Origin: SZUA-442 sp963759175
GTDB taxonomy: Bacteria > Actinomycetota > Acidimicrobiia > Spongiisociales > UBA5794
DNA length: 64,000 nt
Assembly (NCBI GenBank): GCA_963759175.1
Contig: CAVWXP010000015.1
Coordinates: 186,001 to 250,000, forward strand
Reading direction: 5' to 3'
Made by a program: the position numbers and the translations under genes. Every line of letters begins with the position of its first letter. Within the stretch, counting starts at the first letter, position 1. This document shows, in pieces, positions 1 to 7,953 of the stretch. The notes beneath the pieces were generated by a model. It searched no databases. It was not told where the DNA came from and was given only the letters and a program-made list of their open reading frames with translations.

Positions 1-2
1 CC

Positions 3-857
3 GAGGTCATCGACCTCACGGCACGGCTCAAAGAAGCTCGCACCCGCACCGTGGGCGCGACGGACCGGGCGCGCGCTGAGGTCGCCGCCCTCAAGGCAGC
101 GGACAAGGCTGCCCGTCGGACGCTCGAACGGACGGCGAACGAGGCCAGATCGGATCTCGAGGCGACGCGGGCCCACCTCGCCGAACAGGATGGACTGCTT
201 GCGGCAGCCAACGAACGGGTAACGCTCCTCGAGGCGTCCATCGAGCGGCAGGCCGCCAGGGAGCGACGGCGATTGCAGCCTGCACCCGGGTCTCGGCCGG
301 CATCGGGACCGCCGTCGCGCGATCCTCAGGCCATCGCTGCGGCGATCGATGCATGGGAGCGAGCACTGAGGCCCTATCGGGCGCCGCGCGCCGAGGCGGC
401 GAGCGAGTCCGAGCGTGGTGGCCTCGTCGTGCCCCCCGGAGTTGCTCCCGACGCACCCGAGGCCCTCGACGGCCTGATCGAGCAGGGCATCGAGCTCGTG
501 GTGGTCGATGGCTACAACGTGGGCGGTGCCCACGTCGGGGAGGGGTTCGCGGGTCCCGAGGGACGTGCGGCGGTCGAGCAGCTGGCCACGACCCTCTCGC
601 GTCGAGCCAGCGCACCGGTGACCGTCTGGTTCGATGCAATCGGTGTCGAGGGCAGGCCGTCATTCGCCACCGACATCGGTGTCGAGATCCGCTTCGCCCA
701 GGATCAATCCGCCGACGATGCCATCGTCGACGAGGTCCGGCGAACGACGGCGAGGGTGGTCGTGATCACCAACGACCGTGAACTGCGCGAACGGGCCGCC
801 GCCGAGGGCGCGGTGGCGCTCTGGTCCGATGCCCTGATCGCCTGGGCGAACCGCTAA
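3..857 (+). CDS. NYN (YacP-like) ribonuclease-domain protein, 5' end outside window
   Basis: The frame is open to the left edge, and the first codons still look like coiled coil, so the real start lies upstream; the first GTG inside the window is at 51. Residues before about 90 (counted from 51) are charged and heptad-like, consistent with a coiled coil. The C-terminal half is a NYN domain of the YacP/DUF901 type: VVVDGYNV gives the first acidic position, QSADDAIVDEV the central acidic pair, and VVITNDRELRERA the last one. Such domains are PIN-like metal-dependent RNases. The substrate is unknown. The family call is firm; catalytic activity is inferred. Confidence 0.8.
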   Translation, partial: EVIDLTARLKEARTRTVGATDRARAEVAALKAADKAARRTLERTANEARSDLEATRAHLAEQDGLLAAANERVTLLEASIERQAARERRRLQPAPGSRPASGPPSRDPQAIAAAIDAWERALRPYRAPRAEAASESERGGLVVPPGVAPDAPEALDGLIEQGIELVVVDGYNVGGAHVGEGFAGPEGRAAVEQLATTLSRRASAPVTVWFDAIGVEGRPSFATDIGVEIRFAQDQSADDAIVDEVRRTTARVVVITNDRELRERAAAEGAVALWSDALIAWANR

Positions 858-908
858 ACGCAGGGGCGTATCGACCCGATACAGAGGGAAGCGAACCGAT
901 GGGATCTC

Positions 909-1338
909 GTGACCGCAACGCTCCCGCGTACCCACATCGACACGGAGGCGCCATCGCAACCCGCACAGGTTGCGGTTGTGACGCGTTGGCATGAGCTGCG
1001 GCGCATCGCCGGGCTCGTTGCCCTCGTCCTCGCTGTCGTGAGCGGCGTGATCCTGCAATGGCCGGCCATGGTCATCGTCGGCGTGCTCGGAGGCGGTATC
1101 GCACTCGATGCCACCCTCGCCCTGTCCTCGCAGCGAACCGGGGTCGGGCCGACGCTGGTTGCAGACATCTCGTTCGCGTCGATCGGTCTCATCGCCGCTG
1201 CGGTCCCACCTCCTGCGGTCGGCATCGTCGTCGCCTACTTCGTGCTCGTCGTAGCGGTGCTCGGGGCCTCGCCGAAGTCGTGGGCGACTGGGCCTCTACG
1301 CCGTCACCGCAGGCACCGCCGTCGCCTTCCTCGCACCG
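909..1338 (+). pseudogene. Sensor histidine kinase, N-terminal membrane part (upstream frame of a frameshifted gene)
   Basis: A GTG at 909 opens a frame encoding several hydrophobic helices (for example AGLVALVLAVVSGVILQW). The frame turns into Arg-rich nonsense after about 1284. Removing one G from the GGG at 1282-1284 gives SWRLGLYAVTAGTAV and joins it to the kinase frame that runs to 3177. The corrected gene is 2268 nt and would encode 755 residues. I read this as one gene with a single-base insertion, most simply a sequence error. Confidence 0.6.
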
Positions 1339-3177
1339 TTGGTCGATACGGCGGATGGCTCCGTGGTGCGATCGTTGGCATCAGGTGTCATCGTCGTCGC
1401 CGTCTTCGGCATCCTCACGATCGCCATGGTGCGCGAGTTCACCGTGGTGCGCCAACGCGGCAACGAGACAGTCGGGAGGCGGATCGAGGTCGCCGACTCC
1501 GTGGCGCGGGCATCTCGTGCGCTCGTCGCCGAGGACGATGCCAGCGCCCTCGGATCGGCGCTCGAGGCGGTTCGGGAGGCGATGGGCGTGTCGGCCGTGT
1601 TCGTCGAGCGCAACGTCGAGGATGCCACCATGGGACTCGCAGCCGTGGTCGTCGATCGGGCGAGTGCCGATCACGTCGCCCACCCATCCCTCGAGCTGCG
1701 CAGCACCGTCCCGTGGTCGGCGATGCCCGGTGCTCGGGCCCACCTCGAAGGTGGGGCGCCGTTCTTCTACCGGGTCGAGGAGGCAAGGGGGACCCAGGCC
1801 GACCGATCCGGCGACGGTGGACTGCGTGTCGAGGTGAACGTACCGATCTCGCTCCACGGCGACTGGGTGGGGGTGATCGGAGCAGCAGACGCCGATCCGG
1901 ACCGCGTGTGGCGCACCGACGACCTCGTGCTGTTGCGCACGATGGCGGACCTGACGGCGGCGTTCTGGCAACGGGCCAACGATGCAAAGGTGCGCGACTC
2001 GCTGATCGGGACGCTGGACGGACGGTTGCGCTACGAGGAAGCGATCGCCCGAGCATCGCGCGCCCTTCTCGGTGAGCACGCGAGCGACCTCCAACCGGCG
2101 TTGGTCGCCGTTGGCGAGGCGTCAGGCATCGACGAGCTCTACGTGACGCGCACCGTCGAGGAACCCGATGGGTCACCGTCGGCCACGGTCATCGCCACCT
2201 GGACCGGGCCGGGCGTCGATCCCTTGCACGGGTTGGACTCCACGGCGTCCTACGCGAACGACATCGTCCTGCGCGAACGACTCCAGAGCGGCGAGATGGC
2301 CGAGCCAGCCGTCGACGGTGCGATGCAACTCGTCGCAGGCATCGAGGTTGCTGGTGCGTGGTTCGGCTCCGTCGGATTCGTTGCGAGCGCAAGGACACGG
2401 CCATGGAGCGATCGCGATGCGGCGTTCCTCCGCACGTTCGCTGACATCCTCGGTGCGTTCTACGAGCGGGCCCAGAACCGTGCGCGGCTCGAGGATTCCC
2501 TGAGCTCCAAGGACCAGCTCATCGCCTCCGTGAGCCACGAGCTGCGGACGCCGCTGACGGCCGTCGGGGGGTTGGCCGAGGAGCTGCGATTCGCCGGAGA
2601 CACCCTCGATGCCACCGAACGTGACCAGCTGCTCGGTGTGATCGCCGACGAGAGCCACGAAATGGCGGACCTCGTGGAGGACCTCCTCGTCGCCGCCAGG
2701 TCAGACGACGGCACGATCCCGGTCTTCCCTGAGCGCATCGACCTCGCCCTCCTCACGGAGAGCGTGGTCGACCACCTGTCCGTTCCCGAATCGTCGACGG
2801 TGACGATCGCCGACGCCCCATCGGTCGCGTACGCCGATCCCGTGCGGGTGCGCCAGGTGATCCGCAACCTGTTGACCAATGCGTTCCGATACGGCGGTTC
2901 CACCATCACGGCGTCATACGGTGTCGTCGACGGACTCGCCCACGTCGACATCCATGACGACGGTCCGGGGATCCCCCTGGAGGACCGCGACGCCGTCTTC
3001 GAGGCCTACGGTCGTTCGCGTTCGGGGGCGACGGTGAAGGCGTCGGTCGGCCTGGGTCTGACCCTGTCGCGACGGCTCGCACATCTCATGGACGGCGATC
3101 TCGGCCTTGTGGACGGGGACGGCACGGGGTGCACGTTCCGCCTCACCCTTCCCCTCCCGACCCCTGACGATCGGTGA
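1339..3177 (+). CDS. Orphan sensor histidine kinase (two GAF-like regions, HisKA, HATPase)
   Basis: This is the downstream frame of the gene that begins at 909; its own first start is a TTG, which is probably not the natural one. After the last membrane helix come two GAF-like sensor regions (roughly residues 45-210 and 230-385), a HisKA domain with the H-box SVSHELRTP, an N-box NLLTNAFRYG, and ATP-lid motifs DDGPGIP and GLGLTLSRRL. The histidine should autophosphorylate and pass phosphate to a response regulator. No response regulator lies next to it, so it is an orphan kinase in this window. The signal is unknown. Confidence 0.85.
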   Translation: MVDTADGSVVRSLASGVIVVAVFGILTIAMVREFTVVRQRGNETVGRRIEVADSVARASRALVAEDDASALGSALEAVREAMGVSAVFVERNVEDATMGLAAVVVDRASADHVAHPSLELRSTVPWSAMPGARAHLEGGAPFFYRVEEARGTQADRSGDGGLRVEVNVPISLHGDWVGVIGAADADPDRVWRTDDLVLLRTMADLTAAFWQRANDAKVRDSLIGTLDGRLRYEEAIARASRALLGEHASDLQPALVAVGEASGIDELYVTRTVEEPDGSPSATVIATWTGPGVDPLHGLDSTASYANDIVLRERLQSGEMAEPAVDGAMQLVAGIEVAGAWFGSVGFVASARTRPWSDRDAAFLRTFADILGAFYERAQNRARLEDSLSSKDQLIASVSHELRTPLTAVGGLAEELRFAGDTLDATERDQLLGVIADESHEMADLVEDLLVAARSDDGTIPVFPERIDLALLTESVVDHLSVPESSTVTIADAPSVAYADPVRVRQVIRNLLTNAFRYGGSTITASYGVVDGLAHVDIHDDGPGIPLEDRDAVFEAYGRSRSGATVKASVGLGLTLSRRLAHLMDGDLGLVDGDGTGCTFRLTLPLPTPDDR

Positions 3178-3191
3178 ACGCGACGTTCGAA

Positions 3192-4226
3192 CTAGAGCAC
3201 GGCCGAGGCGATGACCTCGAGGGTCGTCGGATCCGATGACCCCACGATGAGGGTCCCAACACCCGATTCCTTCCACGCTTCGAGGCGGTCGGATATGGCT
3301 CCCGCCGGCCCGACGAGGCACACCTCGTCGACGAGCCGATCCGGCACCATCATCGTGGCCTCCATCTTCTTGCCTGCCAGGTACAGGTCCTGGATGGCCT
3401 CGGCCTCGGCTTCGTAGCCGTATCGCCTCGCGAGGTCGTTGTAGAAGTTCTTCCCCTTCGCCCCCATGCCACCGATGTACAACCCGAGCGCCGGCTTCAT
3501 CTGGAGGCGAGCAGCATCGACGTCGTCGGCGACGAGGGCTGAGACCGTCGGTGCGATGTCGAACCGCTCGGCCTTGGCATCATCGCCCGATCGGGCGAAT
3601 CCCTCCGTCAGGAGTGGCCTGTAGGTGGATGCGGCACGTTCCGGGGAGTAGAAGACAGGCAGCCACCCGTCGGCGATCTCGGCCGTCAGCGTGACGTTGC
3701 GTGGACCGATGGCCGCCAGGTAGATGGGGAGGTCGGGGTTCGCCGGCCCGATCATGCTCTTGAGCGGCTTGCCGAGCCCGGTCGCATCGTCGCCGGAATA
3801 CGGCAGGTCGTAGTACTCCCCGTGGAACTCGACGGGTGCGTCGCGGGCGAGCATGGCACGCACGATGGTCACGTACTCGCGGGTCACGGCGAGTGGTTTG
3901 CCGAAAGGTCGGCCGTGCCATCCCTCGACGACCTGGGGCCCGGAGACACCGAGTCCGAGGAGGAACCGACCACCCGACATCGTGTCGATGGTGGCGGCGG
4001 TCATCGCGGTCATCGCAGGCGTTCGCGCCGGCATCTGGAACACGGCTGAACCCACCTTGATGCGCTCCGTCCTGGCAGCCACATAGGCCAGGGGAGTGAG
4101 GGCGTCCGAGCCGTATGCCTCGGCCGTCCAGACGCTGTCGTAGCCGAGTTCTTCGGCCCGCGAGATCAGGGAGAAGTTGTCAGCGATGGCCGTGCCGTAA
4201 TAGCCGATGTTGAGACCGAGTTTCAT
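3192..4226 (-). CDS. LLM-class F420-dependent oxidoreductase
   Basis: A 344-residue luciferase-like TIM barrel beginning MKLGLNIGYYG. Typical family features are RAEELGYDSVWTAEAYG near the N-terminus, RIKVGSAVFQMPARTP, GGRFLLGLGVSGPQV and GPRNVTLTAEIADGWLP. The actinobacterial members it resembles usually use coenzyme F420 and resemble methylene-tetrahydromethanopterin reductase; the substrate cannot be told from sequence. TACTGT lies exactly 7 nt before the ATG and there is no Shine-Dalgarno, which suggests a leaderless message. It converges on the kinase gene with only 14 nt between stops. Confidence 0.88.
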   Translation of the reverse strand: MKLGLNIGYYGTAIADNFSLISRAEELGYDSVWTAEAYGSDALTPLAYVAARTERIKVGSAVFQMPARTPAMTAMTAATIDTMSGGRFLLGLGVSGPQVVEGWHGRPFGKPLAVTREYVTIVRAMLARDAPVEFHGEYYDLPYSGDDATGLGKPLKSMIGPANPDLPIYLAAIGPRNVTLTAEIADGWLPVFYSPERAASTYRPLLTEGFARSGDDAKAERFDIAPTVSALVADDVDAARLQMKPALGLYIGGMGAKGKNFYNDLARRYGYEAEAEAIQDLYLAGKKMEATMMVPDRLVDEVCLVGPAGAISDRLEAWKESGVGTLIVGSSDPTTLEVIASAVL

Positions 4227-4233
4227 ACCGACG

Positions 4234-4239
4234 ACAGTA
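4234..4239 (-). promoter_or_regulatory. -10 box of a leaderless gene (F420 oxidoreductase)
   Basis: TACTGT on the minus strand is followed by 7 nt and then the ATG at 4226. The spacing places the transcription start at or next to the start codon. Confidence 0.5.
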
Positions 4240-4262
4240 ACGGAGCGAAACGCCTTCGGTGA

Positions 4263-4466
4263 TCAGCCGCTTGCGCTGTGCTGCTCGTCGGCATCGCTCG
4301 ACACCATACGAAGGGGAGACACGAGACCCACGGCGCTCATCGCATCGATCGCCGCGCGCTCGTCGGTTCCGAGGTCGAGCACGCCGTCGTCGACGAGCGC
4401 CGTGACGATGCAGTCTCCACACGCCGTCGTGAGCCTGGCGACGCAGGTTGCACATTCGATGATCAT
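4263..4466 (-). CDS. Small Cys-rich conserved-type protein divergent from queG
   Basis: A 67-residue protein starting MIIECATCVARL, with four cysteines in CATC and ACGDC spaced like a metal or Fe-S ligand set, followed by an acidic tail. The start is supported by a strong GGGAGG 7-8 nt upstream of ATG 4466. I recall similar small CxxC...CxxC proteins in actinobacteria but know of no tested function. It is divergent from queG, with 88 nt between the starts. A larger frame continues upstream on this strand but is the shadow of queG. Confidence 0.65.
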   Translation of the reverse strand: MIIECATCVARLTTACGDCIVTALVDDGVLDLGTDERAAIDAMSAVGLVSPLRMVSSDADEQHSASG

Positions 4467-4541
4467 GGACACCTCCCAGTGATGGATGAACCGTATCGAT
4501 CGGGTGTGACAGGAACGAGGTGTCGGGTCGTGATGACGTCG

Positions 4542-4547
4542 TAGCCT
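4542..4547 (+). promoter_or_regulatory. -10 box of leaderless queG
   Basis: TAGCCT is followed by exactly 7 nt and the queG ATG. No Shine-Dalgarno is present, so the transcript probably begins at the start codon. Confidence 0.5.
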
Positions 4548-4554
4548 GCCCGGT

Positions 4555-5658
4555 ATGGTCGAACGACATCCGATCGCCATCGATGCGATCCTCGCCGCCG
4601 TCGACGGGACCGGAGCGCGCATCGGGGTCGCCGATCGTGCCCCGTTCCCCGACGTCGCCGCCGAGATGGAGCGGCGTGTCGCCAGCGGCGAGCGGGGCCG
4701 GCTGCGCTTCGGATACGGAGCCATCGACATCGCGACCGATCCCGGGCGCTCGTTCCCGTGGGGGAGGTCCATCGTCGTCGCGGCGGTTCCGTACCTCGAT
4801 GCCGGGGACGGAGTGGTCGGGAGCGGGGCAATGGACGAACCGCGGCGATCCATCGCCCGCTTCGCCGACGGCGATCGCTACGCAGCGGTGCGCAGCGTGC
4901 TCGCGACGATCTCGGCCACGATCGAAGCGTCCGGATGGCGGACCGAGGCGGTGTGGGACGACGATCGCCTCGTGGATCGGGCGTTGGCCGTCCGCAGCGG
5001 CATCGCATGGTGGGGGAAGTCGACGATGGCCCTCGCACCGGGCCTGGGACCGTGGTTCCTCATCGGTTCGGTCGTCACCGACGCCGCGCTGGCAGCGACG
5101 CCACCGATGGAGCGATCGTGCGGCACGTGCGTCGCGTGTATCCCCGCATGTCCCACGGGCGCCATCGTGGCCGAAGGGATCCTCGATGCCAGGCGGTGCC
5201 TCGCAGCGGTCTTCCAGAGCAGGGGGGTCATCCCGGTCGAGCTGCGAAGGGCTGCAGGTACCCGCGTCTACGGTTGCGACGATTGCCTGACATCGTGCCC
5301 CCCGGGTCATCGCGCCCTCGCCGGTGTTCCCGTGGAACCACCACCGGACGCGCGCACGATCCTCGCCCTGTCCGACGAACAGATCATCGATCGGTTCTCC
5401 CACTGGTACATCCCCGGGCGACGGGCGAGGTTCGTGCGACGCAATGCGCTCGTCGCGATCGGCAACGATCCACGGCCGAGCGACCTCGACCTGCTGTGTC
5501 GCCACCTCGCCCATCAGGACGCCCTGGTGCGGATCCACGCGGCGTGGGCCCTCGGGATGCTCGGCGGTGAGCGGGCACGTGCGGCCCTGGTCGAGCGGTC
5601 CGCACGCGAGAAGGACGGGGACGTGAGCGCCGAGATCGCCGATGCGCTTCGTGGATGA
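4555..5658 (+). CDS. queG: Epoxyqueuosine reductase QueG
   Basis: A cobalamin- and 4Fe-4S-dependent enzyme that reduces epoxyqueuosine to queuosine in the tRNA wobble position, the last step of queuosine synthesis. The 367 residues show both ferredoxin-like clusters: CGTCVACIPACPTGAI near residue 184 and CLAAVFQ...CDDCLTSCPPG further on. The N-terminal half carries the cobalamin-binding part with RLRFGYGAID, SFPWGRSIV and RSGIAWWGKST. The C-terminus ends in HEAT-like helices (LAHQDALVRIHAAWALGML). No other queuosine gene is in the window, so the precursor steps must be elsewhere or salvaged. Confidence 0.93.
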   Translation: MVERHPIAIDAILAAVDGTGARIGVADRAPFPDVAAEMERRVASGERGRLRFGYGAIDIATDPGRSFPWGRSIVVAAVPYLDAGDGVVGSGAMDEPRRSIARFADGDRYAAVRSVLATISATIEASGWRTEAVWDDDRLVDRALAVRSGIAWWGKSTMALAPGLGPWFLIGSVVTDAALAATPPMERSCGTCVACIPACPTGAIVAEGILDARRCLAAVFQSRGVIPVELRRAAGTRVYGCDDCLTSCPPGHRALAGVPVEPPPDARTILALSDEQIIDRFSHWYIPGRRARFVRRNALVAIGNDPRPSDLDLLCRHLAHQDALVRIHAAWALGMLGGERARAALVERSAREKDGDVSAEIADALRG

Positions 5659-5706
5659 ATCCGCCCGAGCGTCTACGCTCGCCCCCGACATCGTCGGGAG
5701 ACGCCC

Positions 5707-5997
5707 GTGACTGCTGTGTACGCCATCGCCCTCACCGTCGGCCTGTTCGCCCTGGTCGCATGGATCGCCATGTCGGCCGTGGCGGAGTCCGTCGACGGTT
5801 GGGACCGCTTCGATCCCCAAACGGTCGTCGGTGATCGCGGACGCCTCGTCATCGCCGGGGCGATCGGCCTTGGTATGGCCGGGCTCTCGGCCTCGTACGC
5901 CGGATGGAACAGCACCCTCGCCGCCGTCGCATCGATCCTGGGAGCGGGTGGGCTCGCCGCAGTGGCCTTCCTGCTCGGTGCCCCCAACCGCCAGTGA
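5707..5997 (+). CDS. Small membrane protein, function unknown
   Basis: A 96-residue protein beginning at GTG 5707 with GGGAG just upstream. Three hydrophobic segments are visible (AIALTVGLFALVAWIAMSAV, LVIAGAIGLGMAGLSASYAG, LAAVASILGAGGLAAVAFLL). The stop overlaps the start of the next gene as GTGA, so the two are probably translated together. A TACGCT box near 5678 may be the promoter. I do not recognise the family. Confidence 0.6.
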   Translation: MTAVYAIALTVGLFALVAWIAMSAVAESVDGWDRFDPQTVVGDRGRLVIAGAIGLGMAGLSASYAGWNSTLAAVASILGAGGLAAVAFLLGAPNRQ

Positions 5998-6761
5998 GCG
6001 TGCTGCTGATCGCCGACGTGCACGGGGCCTTCGATGCGCTCGCCGACCTCGCTGGCCCGGGACACGACCTGATCATCCTCGGTGACCTGGTGAACCTGAT
6101 CGACTACCGCTCGTGCGAGGGAATCGTGCCCGACGTCGTCGGTGTCACCACCATCCGCGAGATCGTGGCGCTGCGCATGGCGGGTCGCGACGTCGACGCC
6201 CGGTCCCGGTGGCGCGAGGCGACGGCGACCCTCGACATCGACGTGGCGTCCAGGGTCGCTGCGGGCATGATCCACCAGTACCGAGAGATGACGGTCGCGC
6301 TTCGTGGCCTCTCTGGCCTCGTCATCCACGGCAACGTGGACGACCCGGACATGTTGCGCACCCATCTTCCCGAGGGCATCGAGTGGGCAGATGGCGCGAC
6401 ACGGACCATCGACGGTGAGGTGTTCGGATTCGTGGGCGGGGGCGTGCCGCGCATCGGAACACCGGGCGAGGTCGGTGACGAAATGATGCGAGCCAAGCTC
6501 TCGGCACTCGGTCCCGTGGATGTGCTGTGCACCCATGTACCGCCGGCGGTGCCGATGCTCGCCGAGGACACGATCGGCGGGCAGTCGAAGGGTTCCCTGC
6601 CCATTCGCGAGTACCTCGAGGCCTTCGCTCCGCGCATGCACTACTACGGCGACGTCCACCAACCCAGGGCAACGCAGATGACTTTCGGCTCGACACGGTG
6701 CGTCAACGTCGGGTACTTCCGAGCCACCCATCGTGGCGTCGTCCACACCGCGCATGGATGA
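5994..6761 (+). CDS. Calcineurin-like metallophosphoesterase
   Basis: 255 residues from GTG 5994, which overlaps the previous stop as GTGA. The frame is open further upstream, but the fold begins directly with VSVLLIADVHGAF. Metal motifs in order: IADVHG (D-x-H), LGDLVN (GD), HGNVDDPD (GN), CTHVPP (H), and YGDVHQPR. The last is normally GHxH, so the first histidine of that pair is replaced by Asp here. Phosphodiesterase activity is likely but the substrate is unknown. Confidence 0.78.
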   Translation: MSVLLIADVHGAFDALADLAGPGHDLIILGDLVNLIDYRSCEGIVPDVVGVTTIREIVALRMAGRDVDARSRWREATATLDIDVASRVAAGMIHQYREMTVALRGLSGLVIHGNVDDPDMLRTHLPEGIEWADGATRTIDGEVFGFVGGGVPRIGTPGEVGDEMMRAKLSALGPVDVLCTHVPPAVPMLAEDTIGGQSKGSLPIREYLEAFAPRMHYYGDVHQPRATQMTFGSTRCVNVGYFRATHRGVVHTAHG

Positions 6762-7470
6762 CGTCGACCTCGAGCAGTTGGCCGATGCCTATCGGTTTCG
6801 CACGATGTCGCCGACCGACGCTGCCCATGCCGGGGCGTCGTGCGAGGGGTGCCACGGTGTTGCGCTCGATGTCGGTGGCGGGCTCGGCGGCCATGCGCTG
6901 GTCATGCGGTCCCATGGACTCGCACCGATCGTCGTCGACGCATCGCCGACGATGTGCGCCAGCGCCGCAGCGGCGGGAGTCGCATCGATCGTGGCCCGCT
7001 CCCAGTACCTGCCCGTTCGCGATGGTGTCGCCGGCCTCGTCTACTTCCACCTGTCGATCCACTACGGCGACTGGCGGCGTGCCCTCGGTGAGGCCGTCCG
7101 GGTGCTTGCATCCGCCGGTCGCATCGAGATATGGACCTTCGACCCAGCGACCATGGGCCGCGCCGAGTTGGCGCGTTGGTTCCCCTCGGTCGCCGTGATC
7201 GATGCGGTCCGGTTCCCAGCGATCGGCGATCTCGCTTCACGGCTCGAGGAATCGGGACTCGAGGTGGGGGTAACCGAGCACCCCGAGACCGTCGAGAGGA
7301 CTGCCGGTGCGTGGGTGACGGCCGTTAGCAACCGATTCGTCTCGACCCTCCAGCTGATCGACGACGACGAGCTCGAACAGGGCATCGCCGCATTCATGAC
7401 GTACCACGGTGATGCGGAGGCTTCCTACCGCTACACGCTCGACCATGTGCGGATCAGCGCAAGCCGCTGA
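6754..7470 (+). CDS. Class I SAM-dependent methyltransferase
   Basis: About 238 residues with SAM motif I (ALDVGGGLGGHAL), the acidic end of strand 2 (IVVDASPTM) and a motif-4 region (GLVYFHLSIHYGDWRRALGEAVRVL). The C-terminal part, after WTFDPATMGRAEL, resembles methyltransferases of the UbiE/ArsM-like superfamily, but no substrate can be assigned. I place the start at ATG 6754, which overlaps the phosphoesterase stop by 8 nt; GTG 6733 is an in-frame alternative. Neither has a clear ribosome-binding site. Confidence 0.75.
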   Translation: MDDVDLEQLADAYRFRTMSPTDAAHAGASCEGCHGVALDVGGGLGGHALVMRSHGLAPIVVDASPTMCASAAAAGVASIVARSQYLPVRDGVAGLVYFHLSIHYGDWRRALGEAVRVLASAGRIEIWTFDPATMGRAELARWFPSVAVIDAVRFPAIGDLASRLEESGLEVGVTEHPETVERTAGAWVTAVSNRFVSTLQLIDDDELEQGIAAFMTYHGDAEASYRYTLDHVRISASR

Positions 7471-7509
7471 CAGCTACGCTTCGGGCACGACGGGGGACAA
7501 GGAGTCGAG

Positions 7510-7953
7510 ATGGCAGTCGAGGGAACGGTGCAGCGGGTCGAGGTATCGGCCGAACCCCAGCATGTCTACGAGGTCGCACTCGATCTCGAGTCGTACCCGG
7601 AGTGGGCCGGTGGCGTGCGGACGGTGCAGGTGACCGCCGAGGACGATCATGGACGGCCCGAGCGGGCGGACTTCGTCGTCGACGCGATGATCAAGGAGGT
7701 CTCGTACACGCTGGTGTACGACTACGACTTCGACAACGGCTTTGCATGGAGTGCCATCCCGAACGACGACATCCGATCCCTCGAGGGTCGGTACGAGTTC
7801 AACGACCTCGATGACGGGTGCACCGAGGTGGTGTACGCCCTCAAAGTCGATCCTGCGTTCACCGTCCCCGGATTCCTCCGCAAGCAAGCGGAGAAGCAGA
7901 TCGTCGGTACCGCGCTGCGTGGACTCAAGAAACAGGCCGAAGCGACCGGCTGA
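7510..7953 (+). CDS. SRPBCC (START-like) family protein
   Basis: 147 residues of the polyketide-cyclase/dehydrase type of the SRPBCC fold, a lipid- or small-molecule-binding pocket. YEVALDLESYPEWAGGVRTVQV and DDGCTEVVYALKVDPAF are typical of coenzyme Q-binding-like members, and the C-terminal helix ends GLKKQAEATG. AAGGAG 8 nt before ATG 7510 supports the start. TGATG overlap with the following ArsA ATPase implies one operon. The pairing of such a protein with an ArsA ATPase recurs in actinobacteria, which hints at a shared role, but none is established here. Confidence 0.8.
   Translation: MAVEGTVQRVEVSAEPQHVYEVALDLESYPEWAGGVRTVQVTAEDDHGRPERADFVVDAMIKEVSYTLVYDYDFDNGFAWSAIPNDDIRSLEGRYEFNDLDDGCTEVVYALKVDPAFTVPGFLRKQAEKQIVGTALRGLKKQAEATG

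Noticed and set aside
3180..3191. GAAC-N5-GTTC resembling an SOS box
   Set aside because: The actinobacterial LexA site has a 4-bp spacer, and this lies between two convergent stops where no promoter is expected.
4180..5820. A 546-codon open frame on the minus strand across queG
   Set aside because: It is antisense to queG, has a composition typical of high-GC shadow frames and shows no domain; queG has full motifs. Only the 67-residue end with its own Shine-Dalgarno was kept.
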